Both the position numbers and the translations under genes were made by a program. From a virus, in IMG/VR virus record IMGVR_UViG_3300020469_000259, positions 1 to 24,248 of that record: a DNA stretch of 24,248 nt; one strand, written 5' to 3'. Positions 1-9,250 of the stretch are shown in pieces. The first letter of the stretch is position 1; each line of letters opens with the position of its first letter. The notes under the pieces were generated by a model. The model was not told where the DNA came from. It did no database searches and was given only the letters and a program-made list of their open reading frames with translations.

Positions 1-3000
1 GCCTTCAATTGAAAGTATTGCTGTGGATGTTGATGATTTAGAAGTTAATCCACCCATTAATATATCACCAGACTCTGAGATGCGAAGTCTTTCATAATCG
101 GTGCCACTTTCCCTTGTCTCAAAAGTTAAATCTCCACTTTTTATCCTAGCAGTAGCATATTCATTGTCTCCATCTCTCCATCTTAAAACAGGTTCTGCGT
201 TTCCACCAACCCAAACCTCACCTCTTACATCAAGTTTTGAACTTGGATTTGGAATAGAAGTTCCAATACCGACATTAGAGTGAAACGTGGCAATTCCCGT
301 AACACTTAGTGCTGAATTTATTTCTACCTTATCTGAAAAAGTAGAAACACCAGCTTTCACCACAAGTCCGCCTTGATTGATTCTTACTCCACTTCTTGCT
401 GTTACTAATCCGACAGAATCGATATTGGTTACATCATCATAAGTTAAAGTTCCTAATATTAATACATCTTTCTCAAATCGTGCATCATCCATAAAAGTAG
501 ATAAACCCGTTACTTTTAACTGTCCTGTTATTAAATTTTCTTGTGTTGTATTAACTTGCCCAATAAATTCAGTTGCATAAATCTTATTCCAAGGTGTACT
601 TAAAGCACCAATATCTTGACCAGTTCCAGTTCTAAGTAAATTACCTGTAATATCTACACCATTAGTAGTAGTTTGTAATTTTATACCAGAATTACTAGCA
701 CCTCTCCAAGAAAGTTCTACACCACCATCAGTATCAAATTTAGCACTATTGGCACCATTTTCATCTTCAATTACTACCTCATCACTTTGAATCTTAAGAT
801 CTCCTGTGCCAGTCTCCTTAATATAGCTGTTAAAACCATCATGATAAATTTCAAGATCTTTAGTATTAGACCCATCAGCACCAAATACTGCCTTGGCACC
901 AGTTATAAATTTTAAAGAACCAGTAGACTTATCAAATCTAATAGATGATATTCCAGCTTCTCCATAAAACTCAACATCATCATTAAATGTGGAAATACCA
1001 GCAACGGATAAGTTAGATCCTATTCCAACTTCACCACTTAATGTAGAAATACCTGAAACAAGTAGAGTACCAGTATCAGTTAAACCAGTAACTGTAACAC
1101 CCTCTTCTGTGGTGGTTAGTTTTTGGTTGCCATCAAAGTATAATTTTACTGGTCCATCATCTTCAATTAAAACACCATGCTCATCTTTCTTTGCTTGAAG
1201 TGCAATATTTCCACCATTATCTGTTTCTGTATTCAATCTTATATAAAGGTTTCTTGCTGAAGAATCTATGTAACTATCATTAGTACCTTCTAAATTTTGA
1301 CTATGATAAATCTCAAGACCATCGGTGCTACCAAATTTTAATTTTACATCATCGCCAAAAAATACGGTGCTTCCAAATCCAACAGTTGCTCCAGTTCCAA
1401 CAAAAATATCATCATTAAATGTGGAGATACCAGCAACGGATAAGTTAGATCCTATTCCAACTTCACCACTTAATGTAGAAATACCAGTAACGAATAAGTT
1501 AGATTCTATTCCAACTTGACCACTTAATGTAGAAATACCAGTAACTTTAATGTTACCATTAAAAATAGTATCACCATTATTTGTTACAGAACCTGCTAAA
1601 ACAACTCCTTGATAACTACCAGTTGTCTGCGCTGAGATTCTTGTAACACCATCAGCTACTAATGTAACATAATTATTATTAAATGTAAGTGAAGTATTTG
1701 TATCTCCAGTATGAACTATCTTACTGTCTACTGAGATACCTTCAGAATTACTAAATGTTGCTATACCAGTAACATATAAATCAGTAAGGATACCAACTGA
1801 TTCACTAAATGTTGAAACTCCTGATTGAACATGTATACCATTCCCAAAAGTTGACAATCCTACAAATGTAGATACTCCTGTCACTTTTAAATTATTAACT
1901 TCTAAATTTTCTTGAGTTGTTTGTATCTGACCTATAAATTCATCAGCATAAATTTTATTCCAACTAAAACTACCACTCTCTCCTATATTTCCACCCTTAT
2001 GGTTTTTTGGTAATATATTACCGTTAACTTCAAGATTTGAACCAACTGTTAATGATGAACCAACTGTGGTGATGCCAGTTATATTAACACTTCCAGACCC
2101 ATCAATAGTAAGTCTCTCAGTTCCATCCGTAGAGAACTTCATTAAATCATACGGATGAACATAATCAATTATACCTGCGTCTGAACCATCATTAAATCGA
2201 ATTGAACCAGTGCTATTATTTGCAATCGTAATTCCTTTTTCCGAAGATTGAGTTGTCTCTCCTATAATTAAATCATTAGCACCACTAAAGATATCTGAAA
2301 CATCATCTCCATTAATTTGAACTTTTCCATCACTATGAATACGTAATCTTTCTACCTGAGATACAGATGTTTTGAAAACAATCGCACCACCACCTTTTCC
2401 ATCAAGTACTAATTCTCCATAATTATTTTCAATAACACCGTTAGTGCTATTATGAATTAAACGTAAATTATCTGTCTTTCCAATCGAAACAACAGCAGTA
2501 TTTCCAACACCAGTAATTCTTACATCATCAACGAATGTTGAGATACCACTTACATAAAATGTCCCTAATACATCAACACCAGTATCAGTAGTTTCAAATT
2601 TCTTTGTATCATTAAAATATAATCCAACTGCTCCACCATTAGCAGCAGTTAACATAGTTTTAGTTCCATCCGCCTTTTGAAGACGAATATCATTACCTCT
2701 TATTGAAAGTATTCCAGTGCCATTTGCTATTATGGAGTTATTGTTATTATGATATATTTCTAAATCTTGATCGTCCCCAAATTTTGCTCCAACCTGATCA
2801 CCAAATTTTAATGAATCATCCGATTTATCAAAGAAAATATTTTTTGCATTGGCAGTTGTAAAGGTTACATCATCAGTAAAAGTTGTAAATCCTACAAAAG
2901 TTGTGACTCCTGTAAATCTTGAGTTACCAAGAACATCTAACAATCTATCAGGTATTGTGCTACCTATACCAACTCTATCATTATTAAAATCATAATAAAA

Positions 3001-3705
3001 TTTATCTGCACCATCAACAAGTCCAGTCGATCCATGAAACTGAATTTGTCCTATAGTTCCACCAGCACCAGCCTCAACACTATTTTGATTAGTCCACACA
3101 ACTCCACCAGTTGCAGTTTTAACCAATAAATCTCCTGTACTGCCAGGTTCATTATCCTCACCATATATTGTTTTATCTAATTTTACGTTACCAACTACAT
3201 GTAAGTTTTGAGTTGGTGATGTAGTCCCAATTCCAACCGATCCAATACCTGTTGTATTATCAAAAGTAAAATATGGTGATGTTGCAAACTCACCTGCATT
3301 ATTAAATAAAACTCCATGATCATCACCTGGTGGAGCAACTGTAACTGTAACTGCTGTGCCAGGAAATCCATTATCTTGAGTAAATCCCGTAACAGTAATC
3401 GCAGCACCCTTAAAGTTAACATCTGTTGTGCTGTTAATTCCAGAAGGAGGAACAACAGTTCCTTCTTCTCTCACAGTAATTGATCCAGGTTGAATACCAC
3501 CAGTCAGAGGAATCCAAAATCTCTCACCAGGTTTCTCCCTAACAGATATAATTTGAAATTGAGATCCACCTGGTGCATTTGGTAATGGGTTTAGAGGATC
3601 ACCTAAATTAGGTTCTGCTTGATCTAATCCAAGATATTGATATCTGTCTGTTGTTAATGAACCTTGTGGGGTTCTTTTAACTCTACCACTTAAATACTTT
3701 GGCAT
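1..3705 (-). CDS. Large tail fibre-like structural protein, C-terminus beyond window (partial)
   Basis: The reading frame opens with ATG at 3705-3703 and has no stop codon in any of its 1235 in-window codons, checked row by row, so the gene leaves the left edge. The N-terminus begins MPKYLSGRVKRTPQGSL, the kind of short conserved head that could anchor the protein to the virion. The rest is low-complexity beta-rich fibre built from many G-I/V-S-T-F and VGIGS/T units with modules such as FDKSxxSLKF and LEIYH. The same modules occur in the 1322-aa fibre at 4695-8663, so the two are paralogous in part. A short tandem duplication lies at residues 719-754. Probable role: distal fibre or baseplate appendage that contacts the host. 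The target is unknown. Its start lies 1 nt after the stop of the 328-aa gene and has no obvious Shine-Dalgarno, so coupled translation is likely. Confidence 0.85.
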   Translation of the reverse strand, partial: MPKYLSGRVKRTPQGSLTTDRYQYLGLDQAEPNLGDPLNPLPNAPGGSQFQIISVREKPGERFWIPLTGGIQPGSITVREEGTVVPPSGINSTTDVNFKGAAITVTGFTQDNGFPGTAVTVTVAPPGDDHGVLFNNAGEFATSPYFTFDNTTGIGSVGIGTTSPTQNLHVVGNVKLDKTIYGEDNEPGSTGDLLVKTATGGVVWTNQNSVEAGAGGTIGQIQFHGSTGLVDGADKFYYDFNNDRVGIGSTIPDRLLDVLGNSRFTGVTTFVGFTTFTDDVTFTTANAKNIFFDKSDDSLKFGDQVGAKFGDDQDLEIYHNNNNSIIANGTGILSIRGNDIRLQKADGTKTMLTAANGGAVGLYFNDTKKFETTDTGVDVLGTFYVSGISTFVDDVRITGVGNTAVVSIGKTDNLRLIHNSTNGVIENNYGELVLDGKGGGAIVFKTSVSQVERLRIHSDGKVQINGDDVSDIFSGANDLIIGETTQSSEKGITIANNSTGSIRFNDGSDAGIIDYVHPYDLMKFSTDGTERLTIDGSGSVNITGITTVGSSLTVGSNLEVNGNILPKNHKGGNIGESGSFSWNKIYADEFIGQIQTTQENLEVNNLKVTGVSTFVGLSTFGNGIHVQSGVSTFSESVGILTDLYVTGIATFSNSEGISVDSKIVHTGDTNTSLTFNNNYVTLVADGVTRISAQTTGSYQGVVLAGSVTNNGDTIFNGNIKVTGISTLSGQVGIESNLFVTGISTLSGEVGIGSNLSVAGISTFNDDIFVGTGATVGFGSTVFFGDDVKLKFGSTDGLEIYHSQNLEGTNDSYIDSSARNLYIRLNTETDNGGNIALQAKKDEHGVLIEDDGPVKLYFDGNQKLTTTEEGVTVTGLTDTGTLLVSGISTLSGEVGIGSNLSVAGISTFNDDVEFYGEAGISSIRFDKSTGSLKFITGAKAVFGADGSNTKDLEIYHDGFNSYIKETGTGDLKIQSDEVVIEDENGANSAKFDTDGGVELSWRGASNSGIKLQTTTNGVDITGNLLRTGTGQDIGALSTPWNKIYATEFIGQVNTTQENLITGQLKVTGLSTFMDDARFEKDVLILGTLTYDDVTNIDSVGLVTARSGVRINQGGLVVKAGVSTFSDKVEINSALSVTGIATFHSNVGIGTSIPNPSSKLDVRGEVWVGGNAEPVLRWRDGDNEYATARIKSGDLTFETRESGTDYERLRISESGDILMGGLTSKSSTSTAILSIEG
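976..1053. repeat. Direct repeat copy 1 inside fibre gene (second copy 1408-1485)
   Basis: The 78 bp here recur at 1408-1485 with a single mismatch (a at 994, g at 1426), exactly 432 bp (144 codons) apart and in frame. They encode fibre repeat units containing GEVGIGSNLSVAGISTFND. Near identity at the DNA level, including third positions, points to a recent in-frame duplication or gene conversion rather than protein-level constraint alone. Confidence 0.9.
1408..1485. repeat. Direct repeat copy 2 inside fibre gene
   Basis: This is the second copy of the 78-bp repeat at 976-1053, with one mismatch. It overlaps the 54-bp tandem repeat at 1441-1548. Confidence 0.9.
1441..1548. repeat. 54-bp tandem duplication, two units, inside fibre gene
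   Basis: Units 1441-1494 and 1495-1548 differ at two positions over their first 51 bases, plus the final codon. Each unit encodes 18 residues of the pattern VTGISTLSGxVGIxSNL. A related 45-bp copy sits at 1009-1053. The period of 18 residues is the likely structural repeat of the fibre shaft here. Confidence 0.85.
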
Positions 3706-3706
3706 A

Positions 3707-4693
3707 TTATGTCGTGCTGTTCTCTAGAATACTACAAATAAATTCCATCTGAAGTGGTCCGACTAATCCACCTGTTGTTGTTACTCCAACATTAACGGTG
3801 AAAGTATTAATACCAACAACTGTTACAGCTTTGTTATTACCATTTGCTGCTGGATCAGTGCTACGAGGATAAGTTTTTTCCGCAAAGTAATTATCCTGTG
3901 AACATTTAAAAACCAAAGAATTATTAGTAAATTGAATATTATCTGAATTTGAAAGTCCGTGTGCTGCAGCTGCTGTGACTGAAAGTATACCCGTCACACC
4001 ATCATATGTCGTTCCTCTTGCAGGGGTGATTTTAGTTCCATTTGCACTTCCACTTGTAACACTGATTGCATCTTTAGATGCTCGAATAAACTTGTGTAAA
4101 GATGGTGTAAATGTATGGGGTAAAGTTTTGACAACTCCTGTATTCGTTTCAAAGGTATTAACACCAACAATATTTTCAATTGTAAATGAAACTTGTGGAG
4201 CTGGGAAAATAGAACTTGTTATTCCTGCAGTTGATGGACAAGTAAATGCAATACCAGCCATTGTGATCTGATCATTCACACTTAATCCATGAGCAACTGA
4301 AGTGGTAACTGTCGTTAATCCTGTAGTGTGATCATATTTTACATCACTAATTGTTGTGATTCCAACTTGTGTTCCTGTTATTACAATTGAATCAGAAACA
4401 AGTGCAGTTCTTTCTAAAACTAATCTACCATCAATCAAAACAAGAGAATCATTTGGAGGTATCTCACCATCTTTAATTATTCTGTTATTTCGAATGTTTC
4501 CTGCTGTTCTTGTTGCAACACTTGTTCTTCGATGAGTAAAGGTTACAGTTGGGAAAGTGTTTATTCCAACGTTAGCTACCTGTGCATATAACACAATCGC
4601 AGATGTTCCCACTGGAGCTTTATATATTGTCTGTTCACCTGGTGCAACGGGAACAGCAATTGTCAAAAATTTATTTAGTGGTGCGACTGCCAT
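3707..4693 (-). CDS. Virion structural protein with duplicated YDxxTG...AHGLS modules
   Basis: A 328-aa protein starting at ATG 4693-4691, 1 nt after the stop of the upstream fibre gene. The N-terminal ~100 residues are beta-rich (PVAPGEQTIYKAPVGTSA onward) and resemble small head or tail decoration domains. The remainder holds two copies of one module. Copy 1 begins YDHTTGLTTVTTSVAHGLS with a following FTCPS, and copy 2 begins YDGVTGILSVTAAAAHGLS with a following FKCSQ. Each ends in a GINTF/GVNTF-type strand. Such AHGLS modules are familiar from structural proteins of T4-like cyanophages, but I know no specific function. Lying between two fibre genes, it is probably a fibre connector or baseplate-associated virion component. 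No membrane segment or enzyme motif is visible. Confidence 0.8.
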   Translation of the reverse strand: MAVAPLNKFLTIAVPVAPGEQTIYKAPVGTSAIVLYAQVANVGINTFPTVTFTHRRTSVATRTAGNIRNNRIIKDGEIPPNDSLVLIDGRLVLERTALVSDSIVITGTQVGITTISDVKYDHTTGLTTVTTSVAHGLSVNDQITMAGIAFTCPSTAGITSSIFPAPQVSFTIENIVGVNTFETNTGVVKTLPHTFTPSLHKFIRASKDAISVTSGSANGTKITPARGTTYDGVTGILSVTAAAAHGLSNSDNIQFTNNSLVFKCSQDNYFAEKTYPRSTDPAANGNNKAVTVVGINTFTVNVGVTTTGGLVGPLQMEFICSILENSTT

Positions 4694-4694
4694 A

Positions 4695-7600
4695 TTATCT
4701 CAATGCTAGTATTAATGGTGTTACTTCTGCTTGAAGTGATCTACTAAAATCTCTTCCAGAAATTGTAGAAGTTGTTTGGTTAATTTGTAAACCTTGACCA
4801 ATATCAAAATTACCTTTTTGGTCTGTAGATGTGAATGGAATCTGTGCACCATCTGTAGCTACGACTTCATTGGCCTTTATCGGAATTGCACCTTGTAGGG
4901 GTGTCGAAATATTTATATCCGTTCCAGTACCAACATATTCAAAAGAATGTGAACTTGTAAGTATTCGACTGATTCTTTGTAAAGTAAATGGATCATCGGC
5001 AAATAACTCATAAGGAATAAATTCATTAAAAGTAATCGTTGTAATACCACTGACTGGAACTGGATTAGTTGCAGACTCCACAGTGTAATATATCGGACTC
5101 ATTACTGCTGTGGCAAGACCAGTGTTTCCTTCAATATCAACAACTATATTTTGTGTCGGAAGATAATTTCTACCCTGTGCAACAACACTAATTTCAGTTA
5201 AAACTCCAGAAGCACTCACACTTGCGGTCGCCTCTGCAATAATTCCTTGAGGTCCTTTTGGTTCCTGTGATCCATCAAAATCTCTAATAAGAACATTAGG
5301 AGGATCTATTGCACTAAATCCACTTAAATTTGTACCAATAAGTTTTATAGATGATAACTGCTGAAGGGGTGCTGTAAGTCTTCCACCACCAGGTGTGTCT
5401 GGATAATTATCTAAATCAATTTTGAAATATAATGCCTGTCCATCAAAAGGTCTTCTAACACTATTGGACAAATCAGTAAGACCAACAGCAACAACTGTGT
5501 CTTGCTGTTCAGCATTTGTGCTAGTGATAATATCACCTGCAGTATCAGTATTACTTACGATACCAGTGAATGTTGTAGATCCCAATCCAGCTGCAACTAA
5601 TCCAAAATTACCAAAGGATGAATTAGAGTTTGTCAAATCACACTGTGCACCACTAGATGCATAAATTCCAATATCAGTATTAATTGTAAATATTGAAACT
5701 AACTGTGCATATGCATCATTAGTTAAAGATACACCTATACCTGCTTCGTTATATTGTGTAAATGAATCACATACCATTGATTTAAGATCTGCACCAATTG
5801 TTGATGCAGTCGCATCATTTCCATCTATTCTCATGCCAACACTTGCTGTCATAAAATTAGTACAGTTTCTAACATATGGTGATCTCCATCTTCCACTGGG
5901 ACCCTCAGTCGCAGGTCCAGGTTCAGTATATCCTGATACTGCAGAATTAGAACCAGATGGTGTCGGGAATGCAACACAAGCAGCACCTTGATGACTTACA
6001 CCAACATTAGATCCACCAAAGTTGAGATTCTCAACCAAACATCCTCTTCTTACATGAAAAATATCTTTGGTTGGGTTTTGAGATTGTATGATAACTAATC
6101 TTAAATCCTCACCTGTAACTGTAACATCTGTTCTTAAACCGATTGGATTATTTTCAACATATATTCCTGGTCTTACTTTTATTGTATCAGTTTCGACAGC
6201 AACAGCAGCTGCTGCACCTATAGTTGCTTTTGCATCTCCCTCTAGTAATCCACTATTACTATCATCACCATTTTTGGATACCCATATTGTTCTCTTTGTT
6301 TGTACACCAGATGGTCTCCATGATACTCCTGTTCCCACTGATGCTAAACGATAATCTGTTTTACCAGTAGCTACACTATTGTTTATATCTCTTATATGTG
6401 ATCCTAAGTCAAGTGTTTTTGCAATACCTACTTCATCTTTAAATGTAGAAATTCCTACAAACGTAGAGATTCCAGCAACAATAATGTCATTTTTAAAAGT
6501 TGTAAACCCTACAAATGTTGAAACTCCAGATACATTTAATCGTTGAGCAGTTAAATCAGTGGTGCTTGTAATTCCAAGAGTAGAAATACCAGTTACATTA
6601 AGATTTGCATTTATAGTTACATCCGCACCAAATATTGATGTTGCATTTACGGTTAAAGTATCACCAGATGCATCACCTAGTATCGTATTCCCTGCTACGT
6701 CTAAATTTGCATTAGCATCTATATTAGATTCAAATGTAGCTAACTCTGCTACATTTAATACATCTAAATCTGTTTGTCCATCTACATCTAAATTTGCATT
6801 CGCATCTATATTGCCACCAAAGGTAGAAACACCAGACACATTCACATTATCTAATTCTGTATGTTGATTAACATTTATACCTGCATTAAAAGTAGATCCT
6901 GCACTTACAAGTAATGAGTCGGAAGATGAATCACCAATATTTGTATCACCTTTTATAACAACATTAGCATTAAACGTGGCTAATTCGTCAACAATCAGTG
7001 CATCTAATGATGTATCTCCATCCACGTCAAGTGACGCATCAAAATCAACATCTCCACTCACTAGAAGTTCACCATCAATCTCCGAATTACCAGTGACTTT
7101 AAATTTTCTAGTTGTTTGAGTATAATCACCACCAATGTTTACTTCACCAGTTGCTGTAATTCTTAATCTTTCATTATTACCATTCGTCTTGAATATCATT
7201 GAGTCACTTGAGTGACTATATTGTATTCGACCAGATTGACCACTAGATTCATCTCCAAAGTAAATTGTTTGAGGATTTGTAGAACTTGATGGTGATAATA
7301 ATTGAATTGTTGCAGCATTGTTCGACTCTACAACTAATTCACCAATACCTGTACTTGTAGATCCACAACCCGTTCCATTGTAAACGTGTAATTTATGAGA
7401 TGCACCATTACTAAAGTCAGTTCCGATACCAACATTTGTCATCCTATAGATTTCGGCGTTAGCTCCAGATCCATTATATCCCCACAAATCATTCGTGAAT
7501 ATTGTTGATAAACCAGAACCTTGTGAAGTAGAAGTATCAGCAGCAGTCGCCACAAGTGTATCTGTACCAATACCAAGACTATTCGATTGTACAAAGTTTA

Positions 7601-8663
7601 AAGTGGTAAAGGTTTGAGCAAGTCCTGCTGATGGAACTTCTAGTCCTTCATTTTGTAATGTTATTCCACCTCCTGCACCTGGTGCAAGTAGTGTCCATCT
7701 TATACCAGTACCAGTTCTTTTCAAATAATAATTACTGTCACCAGGTGAACCTTCACTATCATAAATGTTTCTTGAAATAGAAATACTACCATCAACCACA
7801 AGTCTTAAAGTACCCTCACCAGCATCATCTAAATTATTTGGATTAACAGGCACTATATGTGTAGTTCCGATTCCAACTCTAGCTATAGGTGAGTTTGCAA
7901 GAGTATCAACTACTAACTCTCCATATACTGTAGCACCGACTCCAGATGTCTCAAATCTTTTTCTATCATTATGGAATAATTCAACAGCTGCATTTTCAAT
8001 AAACCTAGCCATATTTTTAGTATCAGTAGGATTATTGATAGTTAATAAATCACTCATCAATTTTAAATTTCCACTTCCAACATCTTTAATAATACTATGA
8101 TTTCCATCATGAAAAAGTTGAAAAGGAGCTTCTCCTTCTCCACTATCTCCTAATTTTAATATTGCATTATCAAGAAACTTAAGTGAATTATCTGATTTAT
8201 CAAATGTAATCGATGATATTCCATTTGTCCCATGAAATTCTACATCATCCTTAAAAGTTGATATTCCTGTAACTAAGAGATTCTGTAACTCTAAATCTTT
8301 TATTTTTGCTTTTCCAAATATATCTAATAACTCTGTTGGTTGAGTACTTCCAATTCCAACTTTACCAGGATTTAAATTTGAATCTGCAATCATAACAGTT
8401 CCACCAGATCCAACCTGAAGTCTGTCTCTAATTTCTAAATCTGGAAATGATAAGGCATCTTGGAAATTAACAGTATCTGTAAATGTGGTTTCACCATTTA
8501 TTGTTAACTGTGGATTACCTACAATTAATGGAGTAGTTAATTTTGTTAGTGTTAATTCCTGATCAGGAACTAATAATGTACCTTTAATATCAACGTCTTT
8601 AAGGAAAGTTACCTTTTCATTAAATTGTGCCTCGTTTCCAGTGATAGATATGTTTGACATCAT
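4695..8663 (-). CDS. Long tail fibre / virion protein with G-I-S-T-F repeats and pectate-lyase-like beta-helix
   Basis: A 1322-aa protein starting at ATG 8663-8661. A second ATG follows immediately at 8660, and a GGGGG-rich Shine-Dalgarno lies just upstream inside the spike gene. Residues 1-~780 are fibre shaft: VGIGST units, a FDKSxNSLKF module, and long runs of alternating ANLDVDG, ELATFxxN and GVSTF motifs. From about residue 790 (IWVSKNGDDSNSG) to ~1060 there is a segment of the pectate-lyase/right-handed beta-helix type with the usual TIKVRPGIY start. A C-terminal part carries a GxNYLPTQ-type module also seen in the gp5-like hub protein. The beta-helix could bind or cleave a surface polysaccharide, but no catalytic residues can be assigned. 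The overlap with the spike gene and its tail-block position suggest a baseplate-linked fibre. Confidence 0.85.
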   Translation of the reverse strand: MMSNISITGNEAQFNEKVTFLKDVDIKGTLLVPDQELTLTKLTTPLIVGNPQLTINGETTFTDTVNFQDALSFPDLEIRDRLQVGSGGTVMIADSNLNPGKVGIGSTQPTELLDIFGKAKIKDLELQNLLVTGISTFKDDVEFHGTNGISSITFDKSDNSLKFLDNAILKLGDSGEGEAPFQLFHDGNHSIIKDVGSGNLKLMSDLLTINNPTDTKNMARFIENAAVELFHNDRKRFETSGVGATVYGELVVDTLANSPIARVGIGTTHIVPVNPNNLDDAGEGTLRLVVDGSISISRNIYDSEGSPGDSNYYLKRTGTGIRWTLLAPGAGGGITLQNEGLEVPSAGLAQTFTTLNFVQSNSLGIGTDTLVATAADTSTSQGSGLSTIFTNDLWGYNGSGANAEIYRMTNVGIGTDFSNGASHKLHVYNGTGCGSTSTGIGELVVESNNAATIQLLSPSSSTNPQTIYFGDESSGQSGRIQYSHSSDSMIFKTNGNNERLRITATGEVNIGGDYTQTTRKFKVTGNSEIDGELLVSGDVDFDASLDVDGDTSLDALIVDELATFNANVVIKGDTNIGDSSSDSLLVSAGSTFNAGINVNQHTELDNVNVSGVSTFGGNIDANANLDVDGQTDLDVLNVAELATFESNIDANANLDVAGNTILGDASGDTLTVNATSIFGADVTINANLNVTGISTLGITSTTDLTAQRLNVSGVSTFVGFTTFKNDIIVAGISTFVGISTFKDEVGIAKTLDLGSHIRDINNSVATGKTDYRLASVGTGVSWRPSGVQTKRTIWVSKNGDDSNSGLLEGDAKATIGAAAAVAVETDTIKVRPGIYVENNPIGLRTDVTVTGEDLRLVIIQSQNPTKDIFHVRRGCLVENLNFGGSNVGVSHQGAACVAFPTPSGSNSAVSGYTEPGPATEGPSGRWRSPYVRNCTNFMTASVGMRIDGNDATASTIGADLKSMVCDSFTQYNEAGIGVSLTNDAYAQLVSIFTINTDIGIYASSGAQCDLTNSNSSFGNFGLVAAGLGSTTFTGIVSNTDTAGDIITSTNAEQQDTVVAVGLTDLSNSVRRPFDGQALYFKIDLDNYPDTPGGGRLTAPLQQLSSIKLIGTNLSGFSAIDPPNVLIRDFDGSQEPKGPQGIIAEATASVSASGVLTEISVVAQGRNYLPTQNIVVDIEGNTGLATAVMSPIYYTVESATNPVPVSGITTITFNEFIPYELFADDPFTLQRISRILTSSHSFEYVGTGTDINISTPLQGAIPIKANEVVATDGAQIPFTSTDQKGNFDIGQGLQINQTTSTISGRDFSRSLQAEVTPLILALR

Positions 8664-9250
8664 CCACCCCCAACATCTGGAACATCCCCAGTTCCAGACA
8701 CAACTGATTTTGATATAAATTTATCACCTGGTGGAGGATTACTAAGATAGTCCTCTCCAACATAACTACCTTTAAAAACTCTTTGTACAAAACTCCCTAC
8801 AGTTTTTTCAATCAAATTTCCAATAAGACCTCTTGCCTGAACTTTAGTTGCATTCAAAGTTATTGATGATGCAGCATTTAATGAAATATTTCTTCCAGCT
8901 TTCAAATTAATATCTTCATCTGCTTGTACTACAACGTTACCTCCAGATATTTTTATTTGACCATTTCCCATTACAGTTATTGTAATATCTCCCTCCACAG
9001 AACTAATTTTAACCGAAGTATCACTCCCACTATTTTTAGATCCTGCAACAACTTCAATCGTTCTTTCATTATGAACTCGAAATACTCCAGACTCACTTAA
9101 TGCACAAAATTGTTTATCTTGATTGTCGGTAACTGCATACTGTAACCATGTATTCCGACCATCGGCACCCATTTGAGGATTATTTGTATCGATACGAAAC
9201 TTCGGACCTCTACTATCAATATATCTTTGTTCCCAGTTTTGTTCCGACAT
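8660..9250 (-). CDS. Baseplate central spike, gp5 C-terminal-like beta-helix
   Basis: A 196-aa protein whose ATG (9250-9248) shares its A with the TAA of the gp5-like gene, so translation is coupled. Residues ~70-140 are a regular series of short alternating strands (VKISSVEGDITITVMGN, IKISGG, VVVQADEDINLKAG, ISLNAASSITLNATK). This is the pattern of the triple-stranded beta-helix of T4 gp5C and of VgrG spikes. The N-terminus (WEQRYIDSRGPKFRIDTNN) would link it to the hub, and the C-terminus is Gly/Pro rich. I infer that it is the membrane-piercing needle, encoded separately from the OB-fold hub subunit upstream. No PAAR tip protein is visible in the window. Confidence 0.75.
   Translation of the reverse strand: MSEQNWEQRYIDSRGPKFRIDTNNPQMGADGRNTWLQYAVTDNQDKQFCALSESGVFRVHNERTIEVVAGSKNSGSDTSVKISSVEGDITITVMGNGQIKISGGNVVVQADEDINLKAGRNISLNAASSITLNATKVQARGLIGNLIEKTVGSFVQRVFKGSYVGEDYLSNPPPGDKFISKSVVSGTGDVPDVGGG

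Noticed and set aside
101-1519. Plus-strand frames at 101-283, 989-1198 and 1325-1519
   Set aside because: They are antisense shadows of the fibre gene, whose minus-strand frame is open across all of 1-3705.
3195-3455. Minus-strand 86-aa frame rich in L, Q and H
   Set aside because: It lies wholly inside the larger open fibre frame, and its biased composition comes from reading the repeats in another phase.
1-3705. A 3.7-kb apparently gene-free stretch
   Set aside because: No complete frame spans it only because the real gene has no stop in the window; codon-by-codon reading shows one uninterrupted frame.
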